Shown here in pieces: positions 16,285-25,331 of a DNA stretch of 64,000 nt. Both the position numbers and the translations under genes were made by a program. This DNA comes from SKHV01 sp963678565 (GTDB lineage Bacteria > Bacteroidota > Bacteroidia > Bacteroidales > Prolixibacteraceae). The DNA is taken from NCBI GenBank assembly GCA_963678565.1, contig OY782875.1, positions 1,364,001 through 1,428,000 on the forward strand, given 5' to 3'. Under the pieces are notes generated by a model. The model was given only the letters and a program-made list of their open reading frames with translations, did not search any database and was not told the origin of the DNA. Each line of letters starts with the position of its first letter. Position 1 is the stretch's first letter.

Positions 16285-17292
16285 ATGAAAAAAATTACAT
16301 TCTTATCCCTAATATTTGTTGCCCTAATCATTTCATCTTGCGATAAACCAGAGCAAATAACTGTCGCATTTTACAATGTTGAAAATTTATTTGATACAAT
16401 TGATACTTCTAATAAAAAAGATGAAGAGTTTCTTCCAAGTGCTGAGAAAAACTGGAATACAGAAAAGTATCTAAAAAAATGTGATGATTTAGGACGCGTG
16501 ATTTGGTCGATTGATTCTGTAAATTATCCATCCTTAGTTGGCTTGGCCGAAGTTGAAAATGATCTTGCTTTGCGAGGGCTTGTTTCCTCTAAATATTTGC
16601 AGAATGCAGATTATCAGATTGTATGGCACGATGGCCCAGATAAGCGTGGTATTGACTGTGTCTTATTGTATCGTGCCGATGATTTTGAAGTACTAGAATC
16701 GTTTGGCATTCCTGTTGTAAACCCAGAAGATACTTCGTTTGTAACTCGTGATATTTTATACGTAAATGGATTGCTGAAAGGTGATTTAATCCATGTTTTT
16801 GTTAATCACTGGTCTTCTCGATGGGGTGGAACAGAAGCTTCTTCGCCAAAAAGAGAATTGGCTGCTTCTATTTTAAAAAACAAAGTTGATGAACTTGTTG
16901 GAGAAGATCCAGAGGCCAAAATTATTATCATGGGCGATATGAACGACGAACCGACCAACAAAAGTTTGAATGATGTTTTGTTGGCTCAGGATAACGACGA
17001 AAATCCTCAAAGCGGTTTGGTAAATTTGATGTACGATGATGACAATCGTGGCGAAGGCTCTTACAATTATCGTGGCAATTGGAATATGATTGACAATATT
17101 GTGGTTTCTGCAAGTTTGATTGATGCTCCAAAGGGAGTTTCAACCACTATTGACAATGGATATGTTTTTCATCAAAGTTTTATGGAATATGTAAATTCGA
17201 AAGGCGAAATGTCGCCCAACAGAACCTATGGAAGTAGCTATTACGGTGGAATAAGCGACCACTTTCCGGTTTACATGACGCTTAGCAATTAA
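16285..17292 (+). CDS. exported endonuclease/exonuclease/phosphatase-family lipoprotein
   Basis: Starts with a lipoprotein signal (LIISSC, acylated Cys at about residue 18), so it should be anchored outside the cytoplasm. The EEP fold motifs are clear: FYNVENLFDT (metal-binding Asn), GLAEVEN (catalytic Glu), IMGDMNDEP (catalytic Asp/Asn) and the C-terminal SDHFPVYM (catalytic Asp-His). About 335 residues. It is probably a secreted nuclease or phosphodiesterase used for scavenging. The Met at 16285 is preferred over one at 16237 because it begins the signal peptide. Its stop overlaps that of the convergent mltG gene. Confidence 0.88.
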   Translation: MKKITFLSLIFVALIISSCDKPEQITVAFYNVENLFDTIDTSNKKDEEFLPSAEKNWNTEKYLKKCDDLGRVIWSIDSVNYPSLVGLAEVENDLALRGLVSSKYLQNADYQIVWHDGPDKRGIDCVLLYRADDFEVLESFGIPVVNPEDTSFVTRDILYVNGLLKGDLIHVFVNHWSSRWGGTEASSPKRELAASILKNKVDELVGEDPEAKIIIMGDMNDEPTNKSLNDVLLAQDNDENPQSGLVNLMYDDDNRGEGSYNYRGNWNMIDNIVVSASLIDAPKGVSTTIDNGYVFHQSFMEYVNSKGEMSPNRTYGSSYYGGISDHFPVYMTLSN

Positions 17293-18344
17293 CGATAAAT
17301 TCTATTTCGGTTTAATGCTCTACGGTACTTTTCTGCATTTCGATTGTGCTGAGAAAGTGTTTTTGAGAAATTATGGTATCCCGAGAAATCTTCTTTGGCA
17401 CACATGTATAAATATTGATGCGATTCGTAATTCAATACCGCACTAATTGAACTGATTTCGGGGAAATTAATGGGGCCAGGAGGCAATCCACGATATTTAT
17501 AGGTGTTGTAAGGCGAATCGGTTGCCAACATTTCATTGGTAACTCTGCGAACAGTAAAATCGCCAATTGTGTATTTAATGGTTGGGTCGGCCTGCAACAA
17601 CATGTTGCGTTTTACTCGATTGATATACAATCCGGCTATAATTGGAAGTTCTTCAGCCTTAACCGATTCTTCTTGAACTATTGAGGCCATGGTGGAGATT
17701 TCAATAGGTGTTAATTCAATTTGTTTGGCTTTCTCAAGGTTTTCTTCGCTCCAAAATTTGTCGTATTCTTGTCTCATTCTAAGAATGAAATCTTTTGGAG
17801 TATCGGTCCAGTACATTTGATAGGTGTTTGGAATAAACATGGCCGGATATTCATTTTTGCTAAATCCGGTTTGTTCTCTTAACGCTTTGCTTTCAAATGC
17901 TTTCAGAAATGAAAGTGAATCTTTTTGAAAAAAGATGGCAACTTTTCCTGCTAATTCTTCAAAGCTGCGAACATTGTTGAAAGTAACATTTACTGGTGCC
18001 TGACTCCCAATTCTAAGCATGTTTACCACCTCATTAGTGGTTTTATTTTTTTCTAATATATATTTTCCAGGTTTGATATTATCTGCATACGATTTCTTTT
18101 TCGCAACCCATTTAAACGCCTTGTAGTTTTCTAAAACCTTGTTTGCTTCAAGGCGGTGAGTGATGCTATCAAGATTGTCTTCAGTATTGATGTATAAAGT
18201 GTAGTTTTGGGTAACGTTTGGTTTGAAAATGTATTTGTACAATTCAAATGCACGAAATCCTGCAACAAACAATAAGAGCGCAAAAACAATCATCGACCAG
18301 CGCGCTAATTTAGGATACAACATTACTTTAGATTCTCTTTTCAT
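17289..18344 (-). CDS. mltG: endolytic murein transglycosylase
   Basis: Membrane-anchored lytic transglycosylase thought to end nascent glycan strands. One membrane segment lies near residues 14-36, with a YceG/LysM-like region after it. The catalytic Glu sits in ASIVQEES, followed by LPIIAGLYINRVKRNMLLQADPTIKY and the RGLPPGPI motif. The frame could start at 18392, but the Met at 18344 lies just after a candidate promoter and fits relatives. Confidence 0.94.
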   Translation of the reverse strand: MKRESKVMLYPKLARWSMIVFALLLFVAGFRAFELYKYIFKPNVTQNYTLYINTEDNLDSITHRLEANKVLENYKAFKWVAKKKSYADNIKPGKYILEKNKTTNEVVNMLRIGSQAPVNVTFNNVRSFEELAGKVAIFFQKDSLSFLKAFESKALREQTGFSKNEYPAMFIPNTYQMYWTDTPKDFILRMRQEYDKFWSEENLEKAKQIELTPIEISTMASIVQEESVKAEELPIIAGLYINRVKRNMLLQADPTIKYTIGDFTVRRVTNEMLATDSPYNTYKYRGLPPGPINFPEISSISAVLNYESHQYLYMCAKEDFSGYHNFSKTLSQHNRNAEKYRRALNRNRIYR

Positions 18345-18360
18345 CGATATTAATTTTTTG

Positions 18361-18393
18361 CAAAAATATAATTTGTAATTGATTTTATTCAAT
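18361..18393 (-). promoter_or_regulatory. candidate promoter of mltG
   Basis: On the minus strand ATTG (18393-18390), a 21-nt spacer and a perfect TATTTTTG -7 element (18368-18361) precede the preferred start codon at 18344. The longer reading frame would begin inside the promoter, so this element helps decide the start. Confidence 0.55.
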
Positions 18394-18502
18394 CAATCTT
18401 TTAAACAGTACAATGTTGATTTTACTTTTCTGAAAATAATGAAGATAATGTTAAAATATTTAGCCTATATTTTTAGTATGATTTAATAATGGGTAAAAAG
18501 AC

Positions 18503-18510
18503 TAAATTTG
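18503..18510 (+). promoter_or_regulatory. -7 element upstream of the flavodiiron gene
   Basis: Perfect TAAATTTG, 26 nt before the ATG at 18537. No convincing -33 TTTG is seen at the usual distance. Confidence 0.55.
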
Positions 18511-18536
18511 CAGCAAAATAAAAAATCACTAATCTT

Positions 18537-19733
18537 ATGTATAAAGTTAATCTTACAGATGACATTTATTATTTAGGAGTTAACGACCGCCGTACCCATT
18601 TGTTCGAAAATTTTTGGCCATTACCTTATGGCGTAACTTACAACTCGTACCTTATTGTTGATGAGAAAGTTTGCTTGGTTGATACGGTTGATCGAAAATT
18701 TACTGATGAGTATTTTGAAAAGTTAGATGCAATTTTAGGAGATCGGCCGGTTGACTACTTGGTAATTAATCACGTGGAGCCCGATCATTCAGGATCGTTA
18801 AATGCCGTTCGCGATCGCTATCCAAATATCGTTGTTGTTGGAAATAAGAAAACTTTTCCAATGCTTGAAAACTTTTATGGTTTAAAAGGCGAAACTTTAA
18901 CTGTAGCCGATGGTGATGAATTAGATTTAGGAAAACATAAACTAAATTTTTATACAATTCCAATGGTTCATTGGCCCGAAAGTATGGTTACTTATGAATC
19001 GACCAACGAAATTCTATTTTCGAACGATGCCTTTGGTAGTTTTGGAGCCTTAAATGGTGGCGTTTTCGATGATGAAGTTAACTTGCAGTTTTTTGAAGAA
19101 GAAGCAATGCGTTATTTCACCAACATTGTAGGAAAATATGCACCACATACCCAACGTGCTTTGGTGAAATTAGAAGGTATTTCGATCAAACAAATTGCAC
19201 CATCGCATGGAATTGTATGGCGTTCGCATTTAGATTGGATTCTTGAGCGTTACAAAAAATGGAGTAGCTATACTACCGAAAAAGGAGTGGTGATAATTTT
19301 TGGATCGATGTATGGAAATACAGAGAAAATGGCCGATGCAATTGGTCGCCAATTAGCCGTTCGTGGTGTAAAGAATCTTCGTGTTTACGATGCTTCTAAA
19401 ACTCATATTTCGTACATAATTAGCGATATATTCAAGTTTAAGGGAGTAATTGTTGGAAGTTGTGCTTATAACAATGAGATGTTCCCATCGGTTGAATCGG
19501 TGGTTCGCGAAATTGAACACAAAGGTATTAAAGATCACTATCTTGGGGTATTTGGATCGTACAGCTGGAATGGCGGTGGTGTGAAAAATCTTGAGAAATT
19601 CTCAGATACTATTAAATGGGAGGTTGTAAACCCTTCGGTTGAAGAGAAAGGTGCTTTGAAACAAGACAAATACGAAGAAGCAAAACAGCTTGCCAATGCA
19701 ATGGCCGATAAATTGGATGAATATTTTGACTAG
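18537..19733 (+). CDS. FprA-family flavodiiron protein
   Basis: Reduces oxygen to water and/or nitric oxide to nitrous oxide, protecting anaerobes. The N-terminal metallo-beta-lactamase domain has the di-iron ligands HVEPDH (residues 79-84), HWPE, the Asp of SNDAFG and the His of APSHGIVW. The C-terminal flavodoxin domain begins near residue 250 with FGSMYGNTEKMADAI, which binds FMN. At 398 aa it is a two-domain enzyme without fused rubredoxin. It is transcribed alone and ends at a strong terminator. Confidence 0.95.
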   Translation: MYKVNLTDDIYYLGVNDRRTHLFENFWPLPYGVTYNSYLIVDEKVCLVDTVDRKFTDEYFEKLDAILGDRPVDYLVINHVEPDHSGSLNAVRDRYPNIVVVGNKKTFPMLENFYGLKGETLTVADGDELDLGKHKLNFYTIPMVHWPESMVTYESTNEILFSNDAFGSFGALNGGVFDDEVNLQFFEEEAMRYFTNIVGKYAPHTQRALVKLEGISIKQIAPSHGIVWRSHLDWILERYKKWSSYTTEKGVVIIFGSMYGNTEKMADAIGRQLAVRGVKNLRVYDASKTHISYIISDIFKFKGVIVGSCAYNNEMFPSVESVVREIEHKGIKDHYLGVFGSYSWNGGGVKNLEKFSDTIKWEVVNPSVEEKGALKQDKYEEAKQLANAMADKLDEYFD

Positions 19734-19757
19734 TAATTGAATAATAAATATATAATT

Positions 19758-19787
19758 AAAAAGGTTGGCAATTTGCCAGCCTTTTTT
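19758..19787. terminator. bidirectional terminator after the flavodiiron gene
   Basis: GGTTGGCA (19763-19770) pairs with TGCCAGCC (19774-19781), one G-U pair, with A-run before and T-run after. It serves both this gene and the convergent AddB-like gene. Confidence 0.85.
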
Positions 19788-22632
19788 ATGCTTGAAAATC
19801 GTTGATCTTTCGATTACAAATTGTTTGGTACGGGCAAAACTTACACGCACTACTGTTCTTTACTTGCTCAAAAGGTATCTCCGGATTTAAAATCTCCAAC
19901 ATTAGTTTTTTTAGTTCTTCTGTGTACTCGGTTTCAAACTGGTGGTAGCTTAACGTTTGATTGTCCATTACGAACTCAGCTGAGAAATCAGGAGTGAATA
20001 CAGATCTAGCTCCAAAAACTGCTGGTATTATTTCTTGACCATGGTATTTTTCGGCAACACAACCTGCATACAACATTGTTTGAAAAGCAGCTTTATTTCG
20101 GTTGCTTCCATTATTGAACAACGACGGGATGGAACTAACCGCATTCGATGATTTTCCGGTTTTATAATCGAGTACACGAATGGCGCCATCTTTTTCATCT
20201 AATCGGTCAATCGTTCCTCCAAATTTTAAAGTAACTTGTTGGTTGGCTGCTTCAATTTGAATGGTTTTAAAAAACTCTTTTTCCAACCCTAAAATTGTAA
20301 ATGGAGCATGCTTTTTATCTAACTGTAGAACTTTCAATATATACTTTTTAATGATATCGTGAATCATTAAATTTTTGCCCGATAGTTTGAATTTTTTGCC
20401 TTTAAAATATTCTTTTTCTAGCGCAATATTTAAGCTTTGTTCGATGAGCTTTCTGTTTTTAATTATTGCTTGAATGGTTTCTACAGATAAAATTTTGTTG
20501 GTGTAATCTTTGTAAATTTCTTCGAGTGCAACATGGGCAATCCTTCCAAACATTAAATTGTCAAACTCTTCCATTATCTCATCCGACTCATAAAGTTTTT
20601 CATAATATTTAAAATAAAACTTCAGTGAACAATCGAGGTAGGTATTTAAGGCAGAGGGCGAAATTGGTTTGCTTGATAATTTATCAATTAAGCCATTGAT
20701 GATTGCATCATTCTTTTCGATGGTAATTCCTTCAAACTTAGTTGGCGTAAAATCATAAACCGCCTGTTTATAGTTCACTCGAATATGTTCGGCCTCGTAC
20801 TGTAGCTGAGTGGCATAGCGGGTAACTTCTCCACGTGTCATTCCTTCGGTGCGCGAATCGTAAACAATGGTGACGTTTTTGGCGCGCTGAATTAAGCGAT
20901 AAAAATAATAGGCATACATGGCTTGGTGATGATCGGAAACAGGTAAGCCAAAACCTCGTCGTAAATTGTACGGAACAAAGGAATGACGATGCCCCGATCC
21001 TGGAATTTTGTCATCGGTTGCCGAAAGTAAAATAACATTATCAAAGTCAAGACTTCTGGTTTCCAGAAAGCCCATTACCTGAACTCCTGAAAGCGGTTCA
21101 CCTTCGAATGGAATGGAAACTCTTTCGATTTGTCGCAAAAGAATTTTGTAGAATAACTTTTTCGAAATTAGTTCTTGGTTCTTATCATCTGCTAAAAGAG
21201 AATCGTGTAGCTTATTTATTTCAAGATGAATTTGATACAGCGTTTCTTTGTTTAATTGCTCGTTTTCTGGCAAATGGTTGAATATCTTTTTAATAATTTG
21301 CTGTAAATAATCCCGAATTTCTGAAATATGGTTCGGTAAATTTGAAATCTCCTTCAATACAGGGATTGATTCAAAATCTTCTGAGGTTAAATAAATCTTA
21401 TTTTGGTCTTTGATGCTTTTGGTAAATCCGGCTACTGAATCTTTTACAATCGGATATAATAACGATTGACTTAACAATGAAAGTATTGGCCGATAATAAA
21501 ACTGAATTTGACCATCGTCGTTGGTTTTGCGCTGAGCATCCAACTCGGTTATTGTTTTCAAAAAGTTAAATGCGGGCGATCCTTTTAACGGAAATCCCAT
21601 TGTGATATTCAACTTTTTAACTTTTTCGGGTATTTCATTCAGTACCGATGGAAGCAAGGTCTCGTCGCATAAAACTACAGCTGTATTGTCAAATCGTTCG
21701 TGAATATTTTCCTGTATTTGGGTCATCCAATTTGCTGCGTAGTTCGCTTGGCCTGTAAAGCCCGGAACAGCCACAACATCGATTTTCTTTAATTTGGAAA
21801 AAGAATCCTTCTCGAAGAAAAAGTCCTTTGGCATCGGAAATACTGAAATATTTCTTTTCATGAAGAAGTTTGCTTCATGGGCTTCAATATCCATATAGAA
21901 TTCATCAAAATCCCAAAAAAACTGAGTAGAAGGATTTTTTGCTAATTGTTGGAATAATTTGAATTCACATTCATTCAAAGCATTAAATCCGATAAAAATA
22001 GTTGGTGTGTTGTTTTGATGACCTTCAGCTTGTAGTTTATTTATTACTTCGCGATAAATCATGCCTTCATAAGCAAGATTTTTTGAACGCAACTTTTCTT
22101 GAAAGACCTTGTAAATTTGATCCAAGTTTTTCCAAATATTTAGAAGGTAGTCTTTATTTTCAGACGATTTTGATTGTAGTAGATGATCCCAAAATGAAGA
22201 TAGAAAGCCACGTAAATCTTCCGAAATAAATTCAAAAACGGTATCGATCTCTTTTAGCGATTCGATGTTTTGAAAAAGTTGCTTTGAATCGATTAAATAT
22301 TTGTCGATATCGTTGAAATCGGAAAGCAACATTTCGCCCCAAAAATAAAATTCATCAAGAGTTTCGTTACTATTCAAAACCGAAGTGAAAACCTCATGCA
22401 GTTCAATTATCAATAATTGTCGATCGAGTGTTTGTAGTGTGCTTTGTTCCGATATAAACTCAGTAATTGTTGTGATCTCGGGAAGGAAGGTTGCTTTGCT
22501 TGAACTTTCAATTAAATATTGTTGAAAAAATAAACCAGATCGACGATTTGGAAAAATGATTTTTAAATCGGGCAGGGAGTCTTGATTGTGCTTGTATATA
22601 TAATTGGCAACTTCTTTTAAAAATTTACTCAT
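19786..22632 (-). CDS. AddB-like PD-(D/E)XK nuclease / helicase-like protein
   Basis: A 948-residue protein organised like AddB. The N-terminus begins with an IIFPNRRSGLFF segment in place of an active Walker A motif, and a long helicase-like middle follows. The C-terminal RecB-type nuclease shows GRIAHVALEE, GGTIDRLDEKDG and VLDYKTGK (Asp and Lys of the active site). Four Cys, one in LDCSLKFYF and three at 930, 933 and 939 (CKFCPYQTIC), match the iron-sulphur cluster of AddB. It probably acts in double-strand break repair with an AddA partner, but no AddA gene is adjacent in this window, which is usual in some Bacteroidota. Confidence 0.87.
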   Translation of the reverse strand: MSKFLKEVANYIYKHNQDSLPDLKIIFPNRRSGLFFQQYLIESSSKATFLPEITTITEFISEQSTLQTLDRQLLIIELHEVFTSVLNSNETLDEFYFWGEMLLSDFNDIDKYLIDSKQLFQNIESLKEIDTVFEFISEDLRGFLSSFWDHLLQSKSSENKDYLLNIWKNLDQIYKVFQEKLRSKNLAYEGMIYREVINKLQAEGHQNNTPTIFIGFNALNECEFKLFQQLAKNPSTQFFWDFDEFYMDIEAHEANFFMKRNISVFPMPKDFFFEKDSFSKLKKIDVVAVPGFTGQANYAANWMTQIQENIHERFDNTAVVLCDETLLPSVLNEIPEKVKKLNITMGFPLKGSPAFNFLKTITELDAQRKTNDDGQIQFYYRPILSLLSQSLLYPIVKDSVAGFTKSIKDQNKIYLTSEDFESIPVLKEISNLPNHISEIRDYLQQIIKKIFNHLPENEQLNKETLYQIHLEINKLHDSLLADDKNQELISKKLFYKILLRQIERVSIPFEGEPLSGVQVMGFLETRSLDFDNVILLSATDDKIPGSGHRHSFVPYNLRRGFGLPVSDHHQAMYAYYFYRLIQRAKNVTIVYDSRTEGMTRGEVTRYATQLQYEAEHIRVNYKQAVYDFTPTKFEGITIEKNDAIINGLIDKLSSKPISPSALNTYLDCSLKFYFKYYEKLYESDEIMEEFDNLMFGRIAHVALEEIYKDYTNKILSVETIQAIIKNRKLIEQSLNIALEKEYFKGKKFKLSGKNLMIHDIIKKYILKVLQLDKKHAPFTILGLEKEFFKTIQIEAANQQVTLKFGGTIDRLDEKDGAIRVLDYKTGKSSNAVSSIPSLFNNGSNRNKAAFQTMLYAGCVAEKYHGQEIIPAVFGARSVFTPDFSAEFVMDNQTLSYHQFETEYTEELKKLMLEILNPEIPFEQVKNSSACKFCPYQTICNRKINDFQA

Positions 22633-22978
22633 GAGGTCGATTTTGTGCTAAAATAGTTCGAAAAATGTTATAGTTTTCTCTTCATAGTAAAAAAATATGA
22701 AAAAATAGATAATTTATTACATATTTTATGACATAGTGTTGGTGTTTGGTGTCTAAGTGTCTGATGTTGAGGGATCAATCGTGATGTATAATGATCTCTA
22801 AATAGCCAAAGGTTAAATTTTCTTTACTTTTAATACTTTAGTGTTGAAAATATATCCTATATTAGCATTGCTTTGAAAAAGGCACTAAACATCTAAGAAT
22901 AATAGAATTAAATAGAAGATAATCTTCCTTTTCTCTTTTAACCATCATCTATTTTCTGATCTAACTAAACTATGAATA
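22633..22978. other. AT-rich intergenic region, possible small RNA on the plus strand
   Basis: Nearly 350 nt without a convincing coding frame, between two minus-strand genes. The hairpin at its right end has its T-run in plus orientation. A partial promoter (TTG, 21-nt spacer, TTGCTTTG ending near 22876) lies about 130 nt before it. Together these suggest a plus-strand transcript of roughly 22885-23010, but the promoter match is imperfect. Confidence 0.35.
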
Positions 22979-22979
22979 G

Positions 22980-23011
22980 CCGGGTTACCAAAGTAACCCG
23001 CTTTTTTTTGC
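22980..23011 (+). terminator. plus-strand terminator with no known upstream gene
   Basis: CGGGTTAC and GTAACCCG form an 8-bp GC-rich stem with a CAAA loop, then eight T residues on the plus strand. On the minus strand, where ppk1 ends at 23015, the stem is followed by a mixed sequence without a T-run. The orientation therefore fits a plus-strand RNA better than the ppk1 transcript, although it could serve ppk1 weakly. Confidence 0.7.
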
Positions 23012-23014
23012 TCA

Positions 23015-25084
23015 TTATTTTACCTTTTCTTTAAAATACTCGTAAGTGGCAATCTGTGATTGTACCAACGGTTCATCATTAATAATACGTATGTTTTCCA
23101 TTCTAGAGCCCACTTCACATGCCTTCACATTATCGGCAAGTTGAATATTCAGAATATCGATTAACTCTTGTTTGTTTTTATCATCGTTAACTGGGAATAC
23201 ACATTCAACCCTTCGATATAAATTTCGTTTCATCCAATCGGCAGAACCTAAGTAAACTTTTGGATCACCATCGTTATGGAAAACAAACACTCTCGCATGC
23301 TCTAAAAATCGATCGATAATACGAATAACCCGAATGTTTTTTGAGTATTTTTTTCCGGGTTTTAAAATGCAAATTCCACGAATAATTAGATCAACTTTTA
23401 CACCAGCTTCGCTCGCCCGATACAACATATCAACCATGTGCGGATCTTGAAGGCCATTCATTTTTAGCAGAATGTATCCTTTTTTACCATTTTTTTGATT
23501 GATGATTTCTTGATTAATCAATTGTCCAAAACGATGAACCAAGTTAAAATTCGGAACCAGAATGCTTTTGAATTTTATATACGGTTCCTTGGTCTCAAGG
23601 TATTTAAACATATTTTTAAGATCCTCAATGATGTCTTCGTTTGATGTGAAAATTCCATGATCGCAGTAAATGCGTGCTGTTTTTTCATTGAAATTTCCTG
23701 TTCCCAGATAAGCGTGATGCTTTAAACCTTTATCATTTTCTTTTCGAAGTATCAAGGCAACTTTAGCGTGTACTTTTAAATTTGGGATGCTATAAATGAT
23801 GTTTATTCCCGCTTTTTTCATTTCAGCGGCATAGCGCAGGTTGGCTTCTTCGTCGAATCTTGCTTTTAATTCTACAAAAACGGTAACTTTTTTTCCTCGT
23901 TCAGCAGCATTCATTAATGCATTAACAACTGCTGATCGTTCAGCAACCCTGTATTGTGTAGATTTAATTTCAGTTACAAAAGGATCACGAGCAGCTTCTT
24001 CTAAGAAATTCAAAAAGTATTCAAACGATTGATAAGGTACATTGAGCAAAACATCTTGCTTATTAACGATTTCTGCGATTTTTTCATCATCGTTTATTTG
24101 CGGATGCTTACATGGCTTAATTTGGCCAATCTCTAATTTAGGAGATAATGGATTCGGAAATCTAAAGATGTCGCGTAAGTTATGATAGCTACCCCCTTGC
24201 ACAAGAATATCGTTATGAATATGAAATGATTCCATTACATATTTTAAAACTTTGTTGGGCATAGTCCGATCGTATTGAAAACGATTGGGAGCACCCACCG
24301 ATCTTCGTAAGGTTAATTTGGCGATCAAATCGATTAATTCATCACCTTCGTAATCGTCGTAATCAAGATCAGCATCGCGTGTAAGTTTGATCGAATACCA
24401 ATTTTGCGCTTCATAGCCAGGGAAGATCTTATCAATGTGCCGCATGATCACATCCTCTAAAAACATTACATAATATTTTTGATCTCTTGGGGCAAGCTCG
24501 ATAAATCTTGAAATATTATGGTCGGTTGGAAGTTTTAATAATCCATAATGCACTCTGCGTGCAATTTGCGAAAGTTTTGAGTCTTTGTTGTACATCTCTA
24601 AAATGAGATAACTGTGGCCACTTTTTAAAAATGGACGTACTTTTTTCTTTATCAACAATACAGGTTGCAATACACTCATTATTTCGGAAACGAAAATGTC
24701 GTGCACTTCTTCTTCCTGCTCAGGTAATAGTTTCGATGTTTTGTCTAATAGAATAATCCCATTTTCTCTGAGTTCGGGCATTATTTCCCGATCGAAAATA
24801 TGAAAAAATTCTACCTGTAACTTGGTAACGGTTTCATTAATTTGCTGAATGATCTTTGCAGGTTTTACCTCTGCTATTTTCTCAGGAATCGCATCTCTGT
24901 TTGTAATTAGTTGGCGATAATAGCTTAACCTCACCTGATAAAATTCTTCCAAGTTATTGGAATATATTGCTAAGAATTTTAGTCGCTCAAATAGTGGGAG
25001 CGATTTATCTTTGGCTTCTTCCAAAACACGATGGTTAAATTCTAACCAGCTTAAATCACGATTGAAATATTTATAGCGGTTCAT
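23015..25084 (-). CDS. ppk1: polyphosphate kinase 1
   Basis: Makes inorganic polyphosphate from ATP, reversibly. The four-domain PPK1 layout is present: N domain (FNRDLSWLEFN), H domain, and two phospholipase-D-like catalytic domains. The autophosphorylated His is in LKVHAKVAL (His 439) and the second catalytic His in LEHARVFVFHN (His 597). 689 residues is full length. No exopolyphosphatase gene lies beside it. Confidence 0.96.
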   Translation of the reverse strand: MNRYKYFNRDLSWLEFNHRVLEEAKDKSLPLFERLKFLAIYSNNLEEFYQVRLSYYRQLITNRDAIPEKIAEVKPAKIIQQINETVTKLQVEFFHIFDREIMPELRENGIILLDKTSKLLPEQEEEVHDIFVSEIMSVLQPVLLIKKKVRPFLKSGHSYLILEMYNKDSKLSQIARRVHYGLLKLPTDHNISRFIELAPRDQKYYVMFLEDVIMRHIDKIFPGYEAQNWYSIKLTRDADLDYDDYEGDELIDLIAKLTLRRSVGAPNRFQYDRTMPNKVLKYVMESFHIHNDILVQGGSYHNLRDIFRFPNPLSPKLEIGQIKPCKHPQINDDEKIAEIVNKQDVLLNVPYQSFEYFLNFLEEAARDPFVTEIKSTQYRVAERSAVVNALMNAAERGKKVTVFVELKARFDEEANLRYAAEMKKAGINIIYSIPNLKVHAKVALILRKENDKGLKHHAYLGTGNFNEKTARIYCDHGIFTSNEDIIEDLKNMFKYLETKEPYIKFKSILVPNFNLVHRFGQLINQEIINQKNGKKGYILLKMNGLQDPHMVDMLYRASEAGVKVDLIIRGICILKPGKKYSKNIRVIRIIDRFLEHARVFVFHNDGDPKVYLGSADWMKRNLYRRVECVFPVNDDKNKQELIDILNIQLADNVKACEVGSRMENIRIINDEPLVQSQIATYEYFKEKVK

Positions 25085-25208
25085 GTATTTAATTTTGAGG
25101 TTTCCTACTTCTACAATATAATTATTTCGATGTAGAAGATGAAATTAAATGGCGATAATACGAAGGAAAATAACAGTTGAATGAGTGAGTAGTAAATTTG
25201 ACGTTAAG

Positions 25209-25331
25209 CTACAATGATTTAGGTTTGCAAAGCTTGTCTTTTTCTTTTGCTTGCCTTTCGCATTTTTTACAAATGTATTTGGGATTCTTTGGAATTTTGT
25301 AATTCTCTTTTTTGCAACGCTTTTTACTCAT
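25209..25331 (-). CDS. 40-residue Lys/Cys-rich protein overlapping the APH-RapZ gene
   Basis: A short ORF, ATG at 25331-25329 and TAG at 25211-25209. It reads MSKKRCKKENYKIPKNPKYI followed by CKKC and a Lys-rich tail with one more Cys. Cys at positions 6, 21, 24 and 35 could form a zinc-ribbon-like site. Its ATG overlaps the stop of the upstream gene in ATGAGTAA, so translation is probably coupled to it. Function is unknown. A nucleic-acid or ribosome-linked role would fit the charge but is only a guess. Confidence 0.7.
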   Translation of the reverse strand: MSKKRCKKENYKIPKNPKYICKKCERQAKEKDKLCKPKSL

